A stretch of DNA of 64,000 bases from Welwitschia mirabilis (lineage: Eukaryota > Gnetophyta > Gnetopsida > Welwitschiales). The notes beneath the pieces are model-generated. The model was given only the letters and a program-made list of their open reading frames with translations. It was not told where the DNA came from and did not search any database. Numbering within the stretch: the stretch's first letter is position 1; each line of letters begins with the position of its first letter. The translations under genes and the position numbers were made by a program. The DNA is taken from contig JBOZIK010000001.1 in NCBI GenBank assembly GCA_051453625.1, forward strand, positions 136,796,423 through 136,860,422. Reading direction: 5' to 3'. This document shows, piece by piece, positions 1 through 12,673 of the stretch.

Positions 1-3000
1 AGTTTCCTGACCTTGGTTAAGTATTAAATTCTTACTAATCATTCAATAAATTACAAACTCTAATAAAGAAGTCTCAATTCTATATGCTAGAGTTGATTAG
101 GATCCCCCTTCTAATTTCTATCAAAGGATTTTAAAGGAATAGTTGGCAGAATATTATGTTCTCCAAAGTTATTACAAATAACTTTTATTAATATGCAATT
201 CATCCTTTTCATACATTTCTTTGATTTCTCTTTTTAAAGAGCAAGTTTTGTTTTCATAAAATTTGAGATTTAATGTTTGAATTAGCATTTTCGTTTAAAG
301 AGACAATGATGAATGATTACAATAATAATCATGTTCAATTCTGGAGGAAGAACAAAAATAAACAAAATAGGAATGGTAACTATATACAAGCTTTATAACT
401 TTATTCTTAGTTTAATCTTGAAGATGAAGTTGCGTAATACTTATCAAGCTTCGTGTAATACCTTTTTGCATACTTGATTGATCACACTATTGATTTAGTG
501 ATTGCATTCATGTACTTGTAAATTCTTATGTTTTTGCTGTTATCTCACATTCAAAACCTCTTATAAATAGGTTATGGTTTAAATATTCAGTTAATCTATT
601 GATTTGGCTAAATCCCAAACACATGATTAAATATGATACTCTCCTATGAAGCTAAGACTTTTCTACGCCTGTTATAAAGTTTGGTAATTTTTTTACTAAA
701 ATCCAAAAGTGGCATGCTCTTGATGGATGATAGATGCTAATGGTTGCTTATGCAAATACATTTACTGTTCTAAAACCTTTCCAAAGGTGTACTTTTGTAA
801 TGTCTTTGTTGCAAGATTCATTGAAACCATGACCAAGAGATTTCAGGATGAAAGCTACAAAGTGGAGAAAACTTGACTTTACCGAACTGAATGAATGGCT
901 ATTTAAAATAATGAGAGGCACAAGTTTTTCATGGTGAAGGATACCAAGGGAGATCAAGAATAAACAATTTTGATCACCCATCCTATAAAAAACAAAGTCT
1001 GCAGAATGCATTATGCAGTAGGATTGAATGGGAGTCTGATAAGGCACCCGTGATATACACAATGCTTGTCTTGTCTGGGCTTAAAAAATGTTTCAATGAG
1101 CATGACCGCATCCTCTCTGAGGGTCAAATTCTTAAAGTTTACTGTACCAACAAACCAAATGCATGTGAACCTTTTAAAAATGTGATTGCACTGTGCTTTC
1201 TGGAAAGGGGATGTTAACAAAACTGAGTCTCTGTACATGGCTCACAGTCTCACACCACGATCTTCTCCGTCAATTCTGATGGCGTCAAAGGGTCCCATCT
1301 AGATACAGTAGGAAATGATGGCGGACACATGCCAAGCAATATCATGAACAATCAGAGTCGCAACGGACCTAACATACATGATGAGCTACAGATTCCTCTA
1401 AAAGTGTAATGTCCTCTGATTTTCACTCCATTTTTCACTCATGTGTAACAACGTCTATGACGGTCATGGATTTAATTGTAATTGTCCCATAATCACAGTC
1501 ACGATACATCAGCTTGGGTAGAACATTGCAAAAAAATAAGTTCGTCGTTGCTTTTTAAGAATTGGATTCTATAAGTTTAAACATAATGGATTTTGGCAGT
1601 TGTTTCAGGAGCCAGCCTGCTGTAATAACAATATCGTCCCCTCCGTGTTGAATATGAGACGAGTTCTCCACTGTGCTTATGTCCATTATCAGAGCTAACA
1701 CTCTTGTCTTCTTATTAAAGGTAATTACCGATTGACCGTACTGTTTTACAGGAACTGTGTGTCTAGTTTTGCTTTCTTTTCTGGTTTCTCGGGCCTAAGG
1801 AACATCATTTAGTCGGTTTGGTTATGGACAGCCAGGTGTAAACAAAGGAAGCTCATACTCATCCGAAAAGTAGGAGCCAGGAACGACAGTAATCTAGCTA
1901 CGAGCAATCACGTGAGTTTACAAGTTTAGTTGAAAATTCTAAAGGATTACACGGATGTGCTGATCAATCCTTTTTTTGTAGGATGACAGACTTCAATTAT
2001 CATGGTATCGCGAAAATCTTAAATGGTTGAGTGACTCTGCAAAGTTGAGACTTTGACAGAAAGCCTAGTAGAGGTTCTGATGATACAGAACTTTTCTTTC
2101 AGTAATGGTACTGCAACTTACAGACTTGTTTCTATGAATAGAACAGAAGGAGCTTTAAGAAAACCGTGGCTGCGAGAAGCAAAAAAGAAGGCTTGAATGT
2201 TGATGAGGACTCGTATATGATCTGTGTAACTCAGTTCCCTTACAATGTTGGATTCGAAGCGCCAACATATCTGAAATACATAATTTCTTATGCATTCTCA
2301 CCAATGCATCATTGATGCAGAATCATTGCAGGGTCAAATGAAGGAAACAGACTAGATATACATAATATCAGTAGGACCCGAGTAAAAGCTCCAGGCTTGG
2401 CGTGATGGCACATAGAATCATGAACTGGCCTTCCACTATTTCCTACATATATTCCATTCAATTCCTATGCAGATCCCATTTTCTGGTTTCTATAATCTGT
2501 TATCTTTCTTGGCGTGGTCGCATCTTTGATTTTGTTGGCTGCAGTAAGAGCCAATACTGTGATTCAGTAATTTCTTAATCGATTTACATCCCAAACAACC
2601 CAGACAAATCTGTAAATGTTATATGACAGTTCTTGATGAATATTAGCAGGGCTGAAGGTCTCTCGGGACTCATTCACCTGGGTATAAAACGAGATTCAAA
2701 AAGATAAACTAGTGAAGTGCCTAAACATCATTTATCCATTGTCTGTAATCTTGATCTACTTTGCATTTTTTTTAACATGATATCGAATTCCTTTTCCAGT
2801 TCATTTTCTTGATTCAGTCACACAATTAGATAATGACGAGCTCGGGTCACTGAACTTGGCTGCCATCTGCAAATAAGTAAATTACACAGGTGATTGAATA
2901 TGGATCGCCACTTCTTGTAACTAGCAATTATCTTGATTTAGTGTGGGCTCTAAATGTTCAGACATGTAATACGTTTTCTAACTATATTAAAATTTATACA

Positions 3001-3141
3001 AGATGAAATATTTATGATGTCACAACTAACTGGAGGTTACATATGAGTCCAGTGAAGTATTAACTGCCAAAAGAAAAAGACTTCCCCTTACATACCTAAA
3101 AACATTCTTGAAACGAAGGTGAAAACACGTAGAAGGTTATC
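1..3141. other. Downstream flank, no gene recognised
   Basis: Less AT-rich and less repetitive in appearance than the sequence after 7 kb. No open frame longer than about 100 codons makes sense as a protein, and I see no transposon motif. Several pyrimidine-rich stretches followed by AG (for example near 1745-1755 and 2530-2545) resemble intron ends, so this could be untranslated or intronic sequence of a neighbouring gene, but nothing proves it. Confidence 0.5.
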
Positions 3142-3148
3142 TTTTATT
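3142..3148 (-). terminator. Possible polyadenylation signal of the subtilase
   Basis: The minus strand reads AATAAAA about 460 nt past the subtilase stop codon. Plant signals are loose, so this is only a candidate end for the 3' untranslated region. Confidence 0.3.
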
Positions 3149-3604
3149 ATTACATATGAAAGCATACATCACAAAACTCTGGCCCTAAACTTTATGTACC
3201 TTGCTCTGAAACCAGATATAAACAACCATCTTGTGCTTATAACAGTCTCATCTGAAGTCTGAACACAAAGAGGAACTGCTTACCCTGCAACTAAGTAAAA
3301 ACGACCAAATTCTGCAAACAACACTTGTGCACATAGAAGAGGAAGCAAGGGTCGAGACATCTCAACCCAGTCATACTTCCGAGGATTAAACAAAAAAGCT
3401 TCAAAAACCCGATATCTCGCTGATCAGTTGATGATGACAATGGCAGCCTAGTTTCATTCCTTCTTTTTCTTATTAGAAGATCAGCGAAAGTCTACTATGA
3501 TCTTCTTAATTACATTCAGTAGAAAAAACGCATACCCAGCACCACAGTCTAATCTTTGAAGAAGCAACAGTACCCATCACCCATGGAAAGCTGCAGGGGA
3601 GTAC

Positions 3605-5994
3605 CTAAAATGGCATCTGCCTGCTGACAACTACTGGGCTTTGCACAACACGTTTGCCATCAGTCCAAGAAATGAAGCCAAATTTTGTGTCTGAGCTGCC
3701 AGCAAGAAGGCGCACAGCTTTGGTGGTGACAGTGACGGTGTAGCTCAGCTTTTGATATGCCCTCGTGAACACAAGCTTTCTTGGTTTTACAGTGAGTGTG
3801 ACACCTCCCCTTGGAGAAATGACCCTGACCTTGTAAGTGGACTTCGGAGGCCCAACATTGGTGACTGTCCTGAAGAAAACGGTGGTGAGTTTGTCTGGTT
3901 GGGAGACATCGAAAATGGCTGAAAACGAAGGGTAATTGAGATTGCCAGGCCTGACTGGTTTGGCGGGACACTTAGGAGGCGTTTTGGTGATTATCTGAAT
4001 GGCTTTCTCAGTGTAATTAAGGCTGCAAAGAAAATTGACATAGTCCTGTGGCTCTATATCATAGACCAGGCCAGGATCCATGGCCCTTTCAGGATGCACG
4101 TGACCTGCCCCAAAATCATAGGGTGTGGAGGCATTGCCCGTGGCCTCATCAATCATCCTATGCAACCTGGTATCGTGANNNNNNNNNNAGTATAGGCTGT
4201 GGTCATGAGGGCAGATCTCAGAGCAGCAGGACTCCATGTTGGATGTGCACCCTTGAGCAGGGCAGCAACACCACTGACATGAGGACAAGCCATTGAGGTC
4301 CCTGAAATGATATTGAAATTGGTTCTTCTCTTATCACCCACAAGCCCCGATGGACCAATGGCACCAGTCCAACCTGCAAGGATATTGACACCAGGCGCAA
4401 TCAGATCCGGCTTAAGGATCTCTGGGGTCTCAGGGTTTGGGCCTCTGGCAGAGAAAGAGGCCACCACAGGGGCAGGCTTGATGCCCACCACAGTGCCCAA
4501 ACAATTGATCTTTGCAGTGGGCAATTTGGTCGTAGCAATGTATTTTCTAATAAGCTCCCCTTCTTTGGCACCCACTGCACTGGTGGGCAATACATGAGCG
4601 TCTGCAACAAGCCCTTCTCCATCTGAATCACTGTTTGCAAGAATCATTCCCACGCCCCCAGCCCTCTTAACCTCTGCGCCCTTGGCCACTCTCTGGTTGC
4701 TCCCTCTGTCACACATCACAACCTTGCCCTTAACAGACCTGGGATCCAAGGACCCTTCCATGCACAGCGATGTGGCAAAAGTGTCTCTCCCAGTTCCCAT
4801 CTCAATGTCCCCTGCATACACAAGTGGAACCAACTCATCCTCCATGCTTCTGCCACTGTACAGTGAAACTCCCCTGATGACCTTGCCGTTGCCCAGAACA
4901 ACTTCTGCAGGAAAGTCCCTGTCAAGTGTCCCTGCTCCAACTGTTGTCACCCATGGGGAAAGATTGGTCACAGAGAGCTCCCCTGGACCCTCGTTCCCTG
5001 CAGATGTGGACACAAAAATCCCCCTTTCCATTGCTCCAAATGCCCCCATTGCAATTGAATCAAGATAATATGGAACAACACCACCTCCAACAGAAATGGA
5101 AAGTACATCACATCCATCTTCCACAGCCTTATCAAAACCAGCAAGGATATCAGAATCAAAACAACCAGCAGTCCAACATACCTTGTAAGTGGCAAGTCTT
5201 GCCTTGGGTGCCATCCCCTTTGCAATGCCTTCTGCGTATCCAAGCATACTGGCCTTGTGCACGTATCTACCAGTGGCAATTGAAGCAGTGTGTGTTCCAT
5301 GGCCATCAGAGTCCCTTGGTGACCTAAACTCCAGAGAAGTGTTCATTGGGCCACTCATTGACTCATACCCTCTGCAGAAAAACCTTGCTCCCACCAACTT
5401 CTTGTTGCAGAGAGTCTTAGTGAACCCAAAACCCTCTTCACATTCGCCCTTCCAGTGCTTTGGCACAGGCCCCAATTCATGGTCACTGAAGCTCTTTCTT
5501 TCGGGCCAAATCCCAGTGTCGAGAACCCCAATGACTAAATCAGAGCCATAGTCTGATTCGGGCCAGAGTCCTCCACTCGGTCTCAGACCCAGAAACTGAG
5601 GAGACCTCGTTGTCTGCAACTGTCTAACTCCATCAGGCAACACCGTCAGTACCCCATGGGATTTGTCAAGTTGCTCTGCTTGGGCTTTTGTGAGTTTGAC
5701 TGAAAAACCATGAAAGATGGCCCTGTACACATGGATCAGAGCATCCTCCTTTGGAATCTTGAAGATGCTCTTTTGCCCCTTGTTTTCATCTGCAATAATT
5801 CCTTTCACAGCAGCGACCTTGGCCATGTACCACTGCTCCTTGGATGGGAAGATTGAAGGCATGGAGTCCCCATCAACCCTTACTATGTAAGTTCGTCCTT
5901 CTTCTTCTGAACCCAGTGCTAGCACTGGTAACCATAACCAGCCCAAAACAAGGACTGAAACAGAAACCCTAACTGCAAAACCCAAAGAGGCCAT
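3605..5994 (-). CDS. Subtilisin-like serine protease (plant SBT1-type subtilase)
   Basis: A secreted plant subtilase (peptidase family S8) of about 795 residues, the usual length. A hydrophobic signal peptide covers residues 1 to about 28. An I9 inhibitor prodomain follows (about 36-118, starting TYIVRVD). The catalytic domain contains the PA insert at about 380-490. Catalytic residues are present: Asp159 (VLDTGIWPE), His232 (DGHGTHTAS), oxyanion Asn334 (SAGNEGP) and Ser567 (SGTSMACPHVSG). The C-terminal part carries DFGAGHVHPERAMDPGLVYD and a fibronectin-III-like domain ending in SRQMPF. No intron is seen, as is common for SBT1 genes. The start is the ATG at 5994; the in-frame codon before it is GTG. 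A 10-N placeholder at 4179-4188 falls between AYT and HDTRLHRMIDE. The frame resumes only if the real gap is 2, 5, 8... bases, so I read one intact gene, not a frameshift. Best family match by eye is SBT1.5/SBT1.6. Substrates are unknown. Confidence 0.93.
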
Positions 5995-6222
5995 CACTCA
6001 AAGAAACCCTGATTTCACGAGGTTGGAGCCTTGGAGGCTTAACACAGAAAAACCTACTTTGGTATGATTTAAACAAGTTGCCTCAATCCAAGCAGTCTAA
6101 AATCTAGATCAAATTAAGCTGCTTCACCCTTTCTTCCACTGACATTGCTAGACACTCCATTTTTCAAGCCCTTGAAGCGTTGCAAACCCAATGAACTCTG
6201 TAAGGGCGACGCTGAACCCTCC

Positions 6223-6234
6223 CCTATCTATAGG
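6223..6234 (-). promoter_or_regulatory. Candidate TATA box of the subtilase
   Basis: The minus strand reads CCTATAGATAGG about 230 nt before the start codon, a good fit to a plant TATA box with a 5' leader of roughly 200 nt. No transcript evidence is available. Confidence 0.45.
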
Positions 6235-6929
6235 CAAATTCATCAACGGTTCGGTCAGGGCCCAACGTTAACTATTTTCAGTTTATTCATTTATTGTCAC
6301 TATCACCATTTTCAAAAAACACAGAACCCAGATGCCTTCTGTAAAATAAAATAAGATTTCCTCGCCACTGGAACTCTTGAAAAATGCCCCTAACTTTTCT
6401 ATAACCCAAGAAAAATCTCTAAATGCCATCTTTGTTCCTGACACGATATTCCAGGTTCCAACTTTTCCCGGTCCACAGGTAAAAGCAAAAGGAATCAATC
6501 CATCAACTCTCTCGCACACTTTCAACATCAAAGCCAAAGCCCTAGACACTAATCGGAAGCAGAGGGCCTTGTCATTACAAGAAATAATGATGTTCAGTGA
6601 AAAATCTGATCATAAAAACTTAGAGGAATGATGTAAAATCAAAGTCGTCCTGCGTATTTGCTTTGGGAAATGAACAAAGGAGCGAACCCATGTGACCAAA
6701 GGCTAAGCGGCATCTTCTGAGAGGCTCTAAGAGTAGTCACCATATGACCAGAGGATTCTCTTCTTCCTTGGTGATTGGACGATGGCGTTCAGTGGAGCCA
6801 GGGAGGTCTGCCTGCCCCCATTGTTGGCCACTAAACATCTTAACGTCGAACGAGTCCTTGAACAGGAAAAAGGATCGTTAATAAAATCCATACCTGCAAA
6901 GCAAAAAGGTACCAAAAGAAACCTACAAA
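6235..6929. other. Upstream region of the subtilase
   Basis: No transposon motif is seen. A short minus-strand open frame (6727-6936) is preceded by a good acceptor-like string (TTTTTGCTTTGCAG near 6893-6906), but its protein is not recognisable. The region ends exactly where the tandem repeat begins. Confidence 0.35.
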
Positions 6930-8110
6930 GGTCCACCTACTGAACACCTCACCCACCATTCAAAGCCTTATTCCAATGCCTATGGCCTTTTGGTTCTTGC
7001 GCATGTTTGCCATTAATTTGGCCTAGTTTGAACCGTGTTCACTATTAAAGGCATATTTTTGTGCTATGATGTTCTCATGCATCGATTAAAGTTTGGATTT
7101 TGGAAAATCTCCAAAGAGCCTTTGGGTGGTGTTTATAAAGTTTTAAAGAACTTTTTATAGAACTCTGTATTCTTATAACCATATTATCTTTTAAGTTGCA
7201 AGGCAAATGGTTTATAAGAAGTTTATTTGAAACAATTTTATATCCCTCCTATATTATAAGGAGTATTGTAATGGTGGTTACCATTAATTGGCACTTTAGT
7301 TAAGGTCTACTTAATGAACACTTCATCCATCATTCAAAGCCTTACTCCAACGGCTATAGCTTTTTGGTTGTTACACTTGTGTACTATTAATTTGGTTTAG
7401 TTAGAATCCTATTCAAAAGGAAGACATATTTTCATGCTATGATTATTCACATGCATAGATTAAGGGTTAGATTATGGAAAATCTCAAAAGAGCCTTAGAA
7501 TGATTGTATTGTATAAAGCCTTAAGGGATTCTTAGCAGGGCTTCAGATGGTTTACTTATAAAGGAACTCAATATTCTTATAGCCCCACCATCTTTTGAAT
7601 TACATGGTAAATGATATATAAGCTAATTATTTGGAACAAATTTTCCCTCCCTTCTTCGATATTACAGAAACTAGTATTATGGTGGTCACCAGTAAATGAC
7701 ACTTTAGTTGAGGTCTACTTAGTCAACACTTCATTCACCATTTAAAGCCTTTATTTCAATGCCTATAGGCTCTAGGTTGTTGTGCATGTTTGCTATTAAT
7801 TTGGCTTAGCATGAAATAGGAAACACACGTCTTCATTCTATGATTGTTCACATGCATGGATTAAGGGTTAGAGTTTGGAAAATCTCCACACAGGCTTTGG
7901 GTGGTTGTGTTTTATAAAGGTTTAAGGGATTTTTTATATGGCTAGATTTGTTAATTACAAAATAACTTAGTAATCGTACAACCATATCATCTTTTGAATT
8001 GCATGACAAATAATATATAAGAAGATTATTTGGAAAAAATTTTCTACCCTTTCTTCTATATTATAGGAAGTAGTGCTATGGTGCTCACCATTAAATAACA
8101 CTTCAGTTGC
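6930..8110. repeat. Tandem triplication, about 374-408 bp units
   Basis: Three diverged head-to-tail copies: 6930-7303, 7304-7711 and 7712-8110. Each begins GGTC(C/T)AC, continues with CATTCAAAGCC or CATTTAAAGCC, then TATTAATTTGG, a CATGCAT segment, GGAAAATCTC, and ends in CACTTTAGTTGA or a variant. No long open frame is shared. The copies differ by many substitutions and small indels, so the duplication is old. Confidence 0.85.
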
Positions 8111-8284
8111 TTCTTTTAAGACCTAAGTTGGTAGCTTATTGCTTTAATAAGGGAATGATCTTTTTCATCTCTTCCATTAAATAACTAATTGATACTATGG
8201 GAAACCTTTTTGCAGCTCTACAGCGGTGTAGCTTTATAGTAGCTTAAATGTCTACCCCCCATCCCACCCTTAAAGAGGGAAAGG

Positions 8285-9568
8285 AAAAAGTATACTTTAC
8301 TTCTTACATTTCCAATGTAGTTTATCTTCAAGCTAATCATGTTTTACTTCTACACATAACACAATGGAAAGATGAAGTCCTTTCTATCCTTATAAAGTGA
8401 GCGGGAAAAGGAAAAAAAAAAAATCTTTTCATGTGCTTTTGGAAGAGATATTTGTTAAAAATTATTTTGTCAAAAGAGTTGAAGGACATCAAGAGCTCAA
8501 TGCATCTAAAAATTATTTGCCTTGTCAAAACAATAGAACTTTTGTTATATTTCCTTCATCACGACTTATCTATTAGTAAAAGGTTTTTTCATCTAGCATT
8601 TGCAGCTATTACCTACCCTTTCTATAATAATGAAGATAGTTTTCAACATCGTTTTATTGTTTGTTTTATGGCTCAAACCTCTTGGACATGGATTCTTATA
8701 CCCTTTTAAAGCTTTCATCTAAATTGGAAGTATATTCTTTTTAGAGATTTACCAAAACTGCCAAGATACTATTTATTTCTTTATCAATGTTTCAAACTAT
8801 GTTTCCTTTATACAACCTAGAAACATTGATGCAAACATATTTTTCTAAACATGAATAACTTTACATTTCTAGATTTAGGATTTAAGGCTAGTATCCCACA
8901 CATATTTCTTTTTAGATCCACACTCTAAAGAAGTATACTTTATTTCCTAGGTTTACTATGTAGTTTATCTTCAAGCTAATGATGTTTTATGTCTAAAAAT
9001 AACACAATGGAAAGATGGAATCCTTTTTATCTTTATAAAGTGGAAAAAATATTTTCATATGCTTTTGAAAGACATATCTATTAAGAATTATTGAGTTAAG
9101 TTATGGCATGTTTTAAGCTCAAAAGAGTTGATGAATATCAAGAGCTTAATGCATATAAAAATTAGCTGCCTTACCAAAACAATAGAACTTGTGGTATTTC
9201 TTTCATCATGGCTTACCTATTAGTAAAAGCTTCTTCATCTAGCATAGTTACTACCTATCATTTCTACAATAATGTAGACACTTATTAGAATTACTTCATT
9301 GATTACTTTATGGCTTAAAACTCTTAGATGTGGGTTCTTATACCCTTTCAAGGATTTCATTCAACTTGGAAGTATATATTTTCTGGACATTTACCAAAAC
9401 TCCCAAGACACTATTTATTTCTTTAGTAGCATTTCAAAGCCTTTTCCTTTATATAACCTAGAAACATCACTGCAAACATACTTTTCTAAAAATCAATAAC
9501 TCTACTTTTCTAGATTTAAGATGTAAGGATACTACTTTAAAAAGTATTATTTGTTAGATCAACACTCA
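8285..9568. repeat. Tandem duplication, about 643-bp unit
   Basis: Copy 1 (about 8285-8926) and copy 2 (about 8927-9568) share order and spacing throughout: GTATACTTTA, CAAGCTAAT, ACACAATGGAAAGATG, AATAGAACTT, TCATCTAGCAT, ACCAAAACT, CCTAGAAACAT and AGATC(A/C)ACACTC. The period is 642-643 bp at both ends. Open frames in the two copies do not agree well, so coding potential is unlikely. Confidence 0.85.
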
Positions 9569-10414
9569 GGATGAAAATTTAATTGTAAGTTAAGTATCTT
9601 CTCCAGCTAGTGAAGCATTATGTAGACAAGCCTTGCTTGATTTTATAGGTTTCTCCTCAAAATCTAATTATTATACAATATATTCTTTGTATTCATGTCA
9701 ACCTCTCAACACCTTATAATAAGAAAACAAAGAAAATATTATGAGAGTGATTTTATACCACTTGAGAATCATGCAACAAAGGATGCTTAAAATTCTTACT
9801 TAATTTATATCACCTCATTATTTTTTCAAGTATGTTCTTGTATAACTTTCAATGATTTCATCTTTGACTATGTTGATGTATTGCCTTATCAAAGGTAATT
9901 ATGCTTTTGTTACATTGTCTTTATAGCCTTATCATAGGATTCTTTATTTTGTACTTGCTATGTATTTTTGATGTTTTTGAATTTTAAGATCAAATTACTA
10001 TCTAGGATCTGATACCTCCCTATTATGTTAACAAGTTTTGGTGACTTTATGCTAATATTCCATATTCCTATGATGGTAATATCTTCTAGTGTCCTATGTT
10101 CTCATGTTAGAGATTCAAACTAATGTTTATCATGTCCGATGTTATAGCTTAGTTTGCCCCAATTTGGTTTAAGTTATATATCACATTAATCCTAAGTAAT
10201 AAAACTAAATTCTAAAATAAGAAAAAGAAAGTGAAGGATTAGAAAATAGATTAAAAAAGTTAAAGTCATTAAAATTAAATTCTAAATAACTTTCATGTTA
10301 CTAAAGACTTCTAGGAGTTTGTAAATTACGTGTTATCAAAAAATTTAAAATTTTATAGTAACCTTCTAATTAAAACTTTTGGAGCATCATTTTAAGTAGT
10401 GGGGGTTGGGGGAA
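9569..10414. other. AT-rich sequence, nothing recognised
   Basis: No open frame of note, no LTR ends, no RT or gag motif on either strand. Confidence 0.5.
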
Positions 10415-10856
10415 TGTTGAACTTAAAATGTTTACTAACCATACCTCATTCTAAAATATAGCCACCATAGTTACTCAAATGAATGATTTTAGTTATTCTG
10501 AGGGCCTTCTAATATGCCTAGTAGGGGATCTAAAGGTTTGAACCTATAACCTCCTAAACAAAGGAGGAATGACTCACTAATTAGACTACCATCTCATTGG
10601 TAAATATTAGGGGTTTAGGTCAATATTTCAAACCCAAAAATGACTATACCTCCTCTTGAGGGTACAACAACCATGTTTGCTCAAAAAAATGATTTAATTA
10701 CATTTAAGGCCTTATAATATGCCAATCAAATTGCCCAAAAGTTTAGATACATGATCTTCTAAAATCTAAAGCTTCAAACACATAACTTCTGGAATGGATG
10801 ATAAGTGTTACACCAATAGGAGTACCATCCCATTAGTAAATATTAAGTGTTTAAAA
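10415..10856 (-). repeat. Two tandem copies of a tRNA-like (SINE-like) unit
   Basis: Two units about 236 bp apart, read on the minus strand. Copy 1 has an A-box-like TGGTAGTCTAATTAGTG near 10573-10595 and a good B box GGTTCAAACC (10535-10544), with a short anticodon-arm-like hairpin CTCCT/AGGAG between them. Copy 2 (about 10630-10856) repeats the plan (GATGGTACTCCTATTGGTG) with a decayed B box. The bodies after the B box match as well (GCCTTCTAATATGCC versus GCCTTATAATATGCC on the plus strand). A tRNA-derived SINE is the simplest reading. I see no poly-A tail or clear target duplication. Confidence 0.45.
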
Positions 10857-12239
10857 AATAAAAATGCTAATTATAAGAAAACTTCATTACACAATTTATT
10901 CACAAAGTTAATATGACTTTTTTCCTTCACTGCAAAGGAATATTTTTACACCATGAAAATAAGAGAATTAGATGCTAAAATTTGAAATGAGTGATTTCAT
11001 CTTTTTCAAATATTATAAACTTCAAATATTATATCATAGATTTAAGCAATGACTTACAAAGGGAACTTAAAAATTATAGTAATTTTTCAATTGGATGTTT
11101 TGACACTTCACTTTGCATTCTTTCATTTCCACTGCCTTACATGTGTTCCAGTAAGTACAATGATTAATCTGTACTACCCTTTCTACCTTATGATGTGCTA
11201 TTAGGCTATTACTTTAGGGAATAAGTAAAACCACAACCTAACATTAAGATTATTTGCGTAAGAATTACAATTTAAAAAAATATAAAAAGAAAAAATAAAT
11301 CAAAAGGAAGAAAATAAAAAGAGATGAAATGAGTCTTCGAAGAGACATCCTAATGGCAGAGCATGCTCTCATGACTTTGTGATTATGAGCTTGATTTTCA
11401 AAAATGTTTTTTAACCTTTAAAAAAAGATGAAATTAGACTTTTAAAATATGAATTAAATTTTGTACTCTTATCTTTTAAGCTCTTTTAAGCTTATAAGTA
11501 AAGAACCTCTACAAACTAAGGATGATCAAAGCCATAAAGTCACACTAATCAGAAAGGATAGGTAGAGAATAAGAGATATTAAAATAAGAAATCACATATT
11601 TAAAATCTAAAAATAAAATGAATGATTGTTATGAAGATGAATTATAAAGAAAAAAGGGACAGTTGGTAAATAGGTTTTAAAATTATCATAGGGCCTTCAC
11701 AACATCTTGTATTAACATCAAATATAGTTAGTTTGGATTTAATAGGAGTTAAATACTTACAAAAGAGATTTTGTTTTTCTAGATGCATTGATCGGTTGCT
11801 TAAAGTTTCCTTACAAATTTTGTTTCCAGGAGATTCATGAAGGCATTTAATTCTAATATTTGGATTTTTCAATATACTAGAGGTATCTAGATTTGCTTAT
11901 TCCTAAGTAAAGCATAATGTAATCATCTCTTTTATAAAATTTGTAAGTACAGATTTTATTCCTCTTATAAGTTTTACCATTGAAGCTAAACACATGAGAC
12001 TCTTATTTCATTCATTTCAACTTTAGAGAGTAATTTGGATATAAGTACAGAATTTGAATTGAGATTCATTAGATTCTAAACTTATTTCTCAAATATATTT
12101 TTTATTTTCCGATTTCTTATGGATGTATTATAGATTATTTTTTGCTAGATGTTATCTAAATTGTTGGGTCCCCTTATTTACATATAGGGTAATTCCTTTA
12201 CATGAAATAATGTATATTTGTTTTTTTAAATTAATGGAA
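10857..12239. other. AT-rich sequence, nothing recognised
   Basis: Short open frames only. No family motif is seen on either strand. Confidence 0.5.
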
Positions 12240-12330
12240 AGAAGAGTGGAGCAGAAGAAATAATGAAGATAGGGTTTCACTTCAAGGAGTGTGGCAGGAT
12301 CTATTGCGGTGGTAGTGCGAAGGGAATTTC

Positions 12331-12450
12331 TAGTGCATCTTTAATGCACTAGTGCATTCGTGATCACCACACACTAGGGTTTTTTTCCCCAATGACGATC
12401 TTTGAAGCTCATATTTAGGAGATTTTAGTGTGATGCATGTTCAATGCACC
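12331..12450. repeat. TGCAT/ATGCA stem-loops in the LINE 1 leader
   Basis: TAGTGCAT and ATGCACTA flank a 5-base spacer. They are followed by a perfect 16-bp palindrome, AATGCACTAGTGCATT (12343-12358). A further TGCAT/ATGCA hairpin lies near 12434-12446, and a matching hairpin, AGTGCATCTGCAATGCACT, lies at 15025-15043 inside the element. Confidence 0.6.
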
Positions 12451-12673
12451 CTCTTGTTAATTCCTTGATGGTATGATCTACTATGAAAACCTGAAAGTGC
12501 ACAGTAAAATACACTTAGACCTCACATNNNNNNNNNNNNNNNNNNNNNNNNNNNNNNNNNNNNNNNNNNNNNNNNNNNNNNNNNNNNNNNNNNNNNNNNN
12601 NNNNNNNNNNNNNNNNNNNNNNNNNNNTTAGACCTCACATCAGTTTTTCTACTCCTAAGAGGAGGTTTTTTAA

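Noticed and set aside
748-1238. Two overlapping minus-strand open frames of 104 and 75 codons
   Set aside because: No recognisable motif, frames overlap each other, and composition is not coding-like. Treated as chance.
4682-5551. Plus-strand open frames across the subtilase
   Set aside because: They are antisense shadows of a conserved, GC-richer coding region, and their proteins show no family pattern.
5995-5997. GTG codon as the start of the subtilase
   Set aside because: Nuclear plant genes start at ATG, and the next codon (5992-5994) is an ATG in good context with G at -3 and +4.
6727-6936. Small gene or exon upstream of the subtilase
   Set aside because: An acceptor-like site is present, but there is no donor, no similarity that I recognise, and the segment abuts a tandem repeat.
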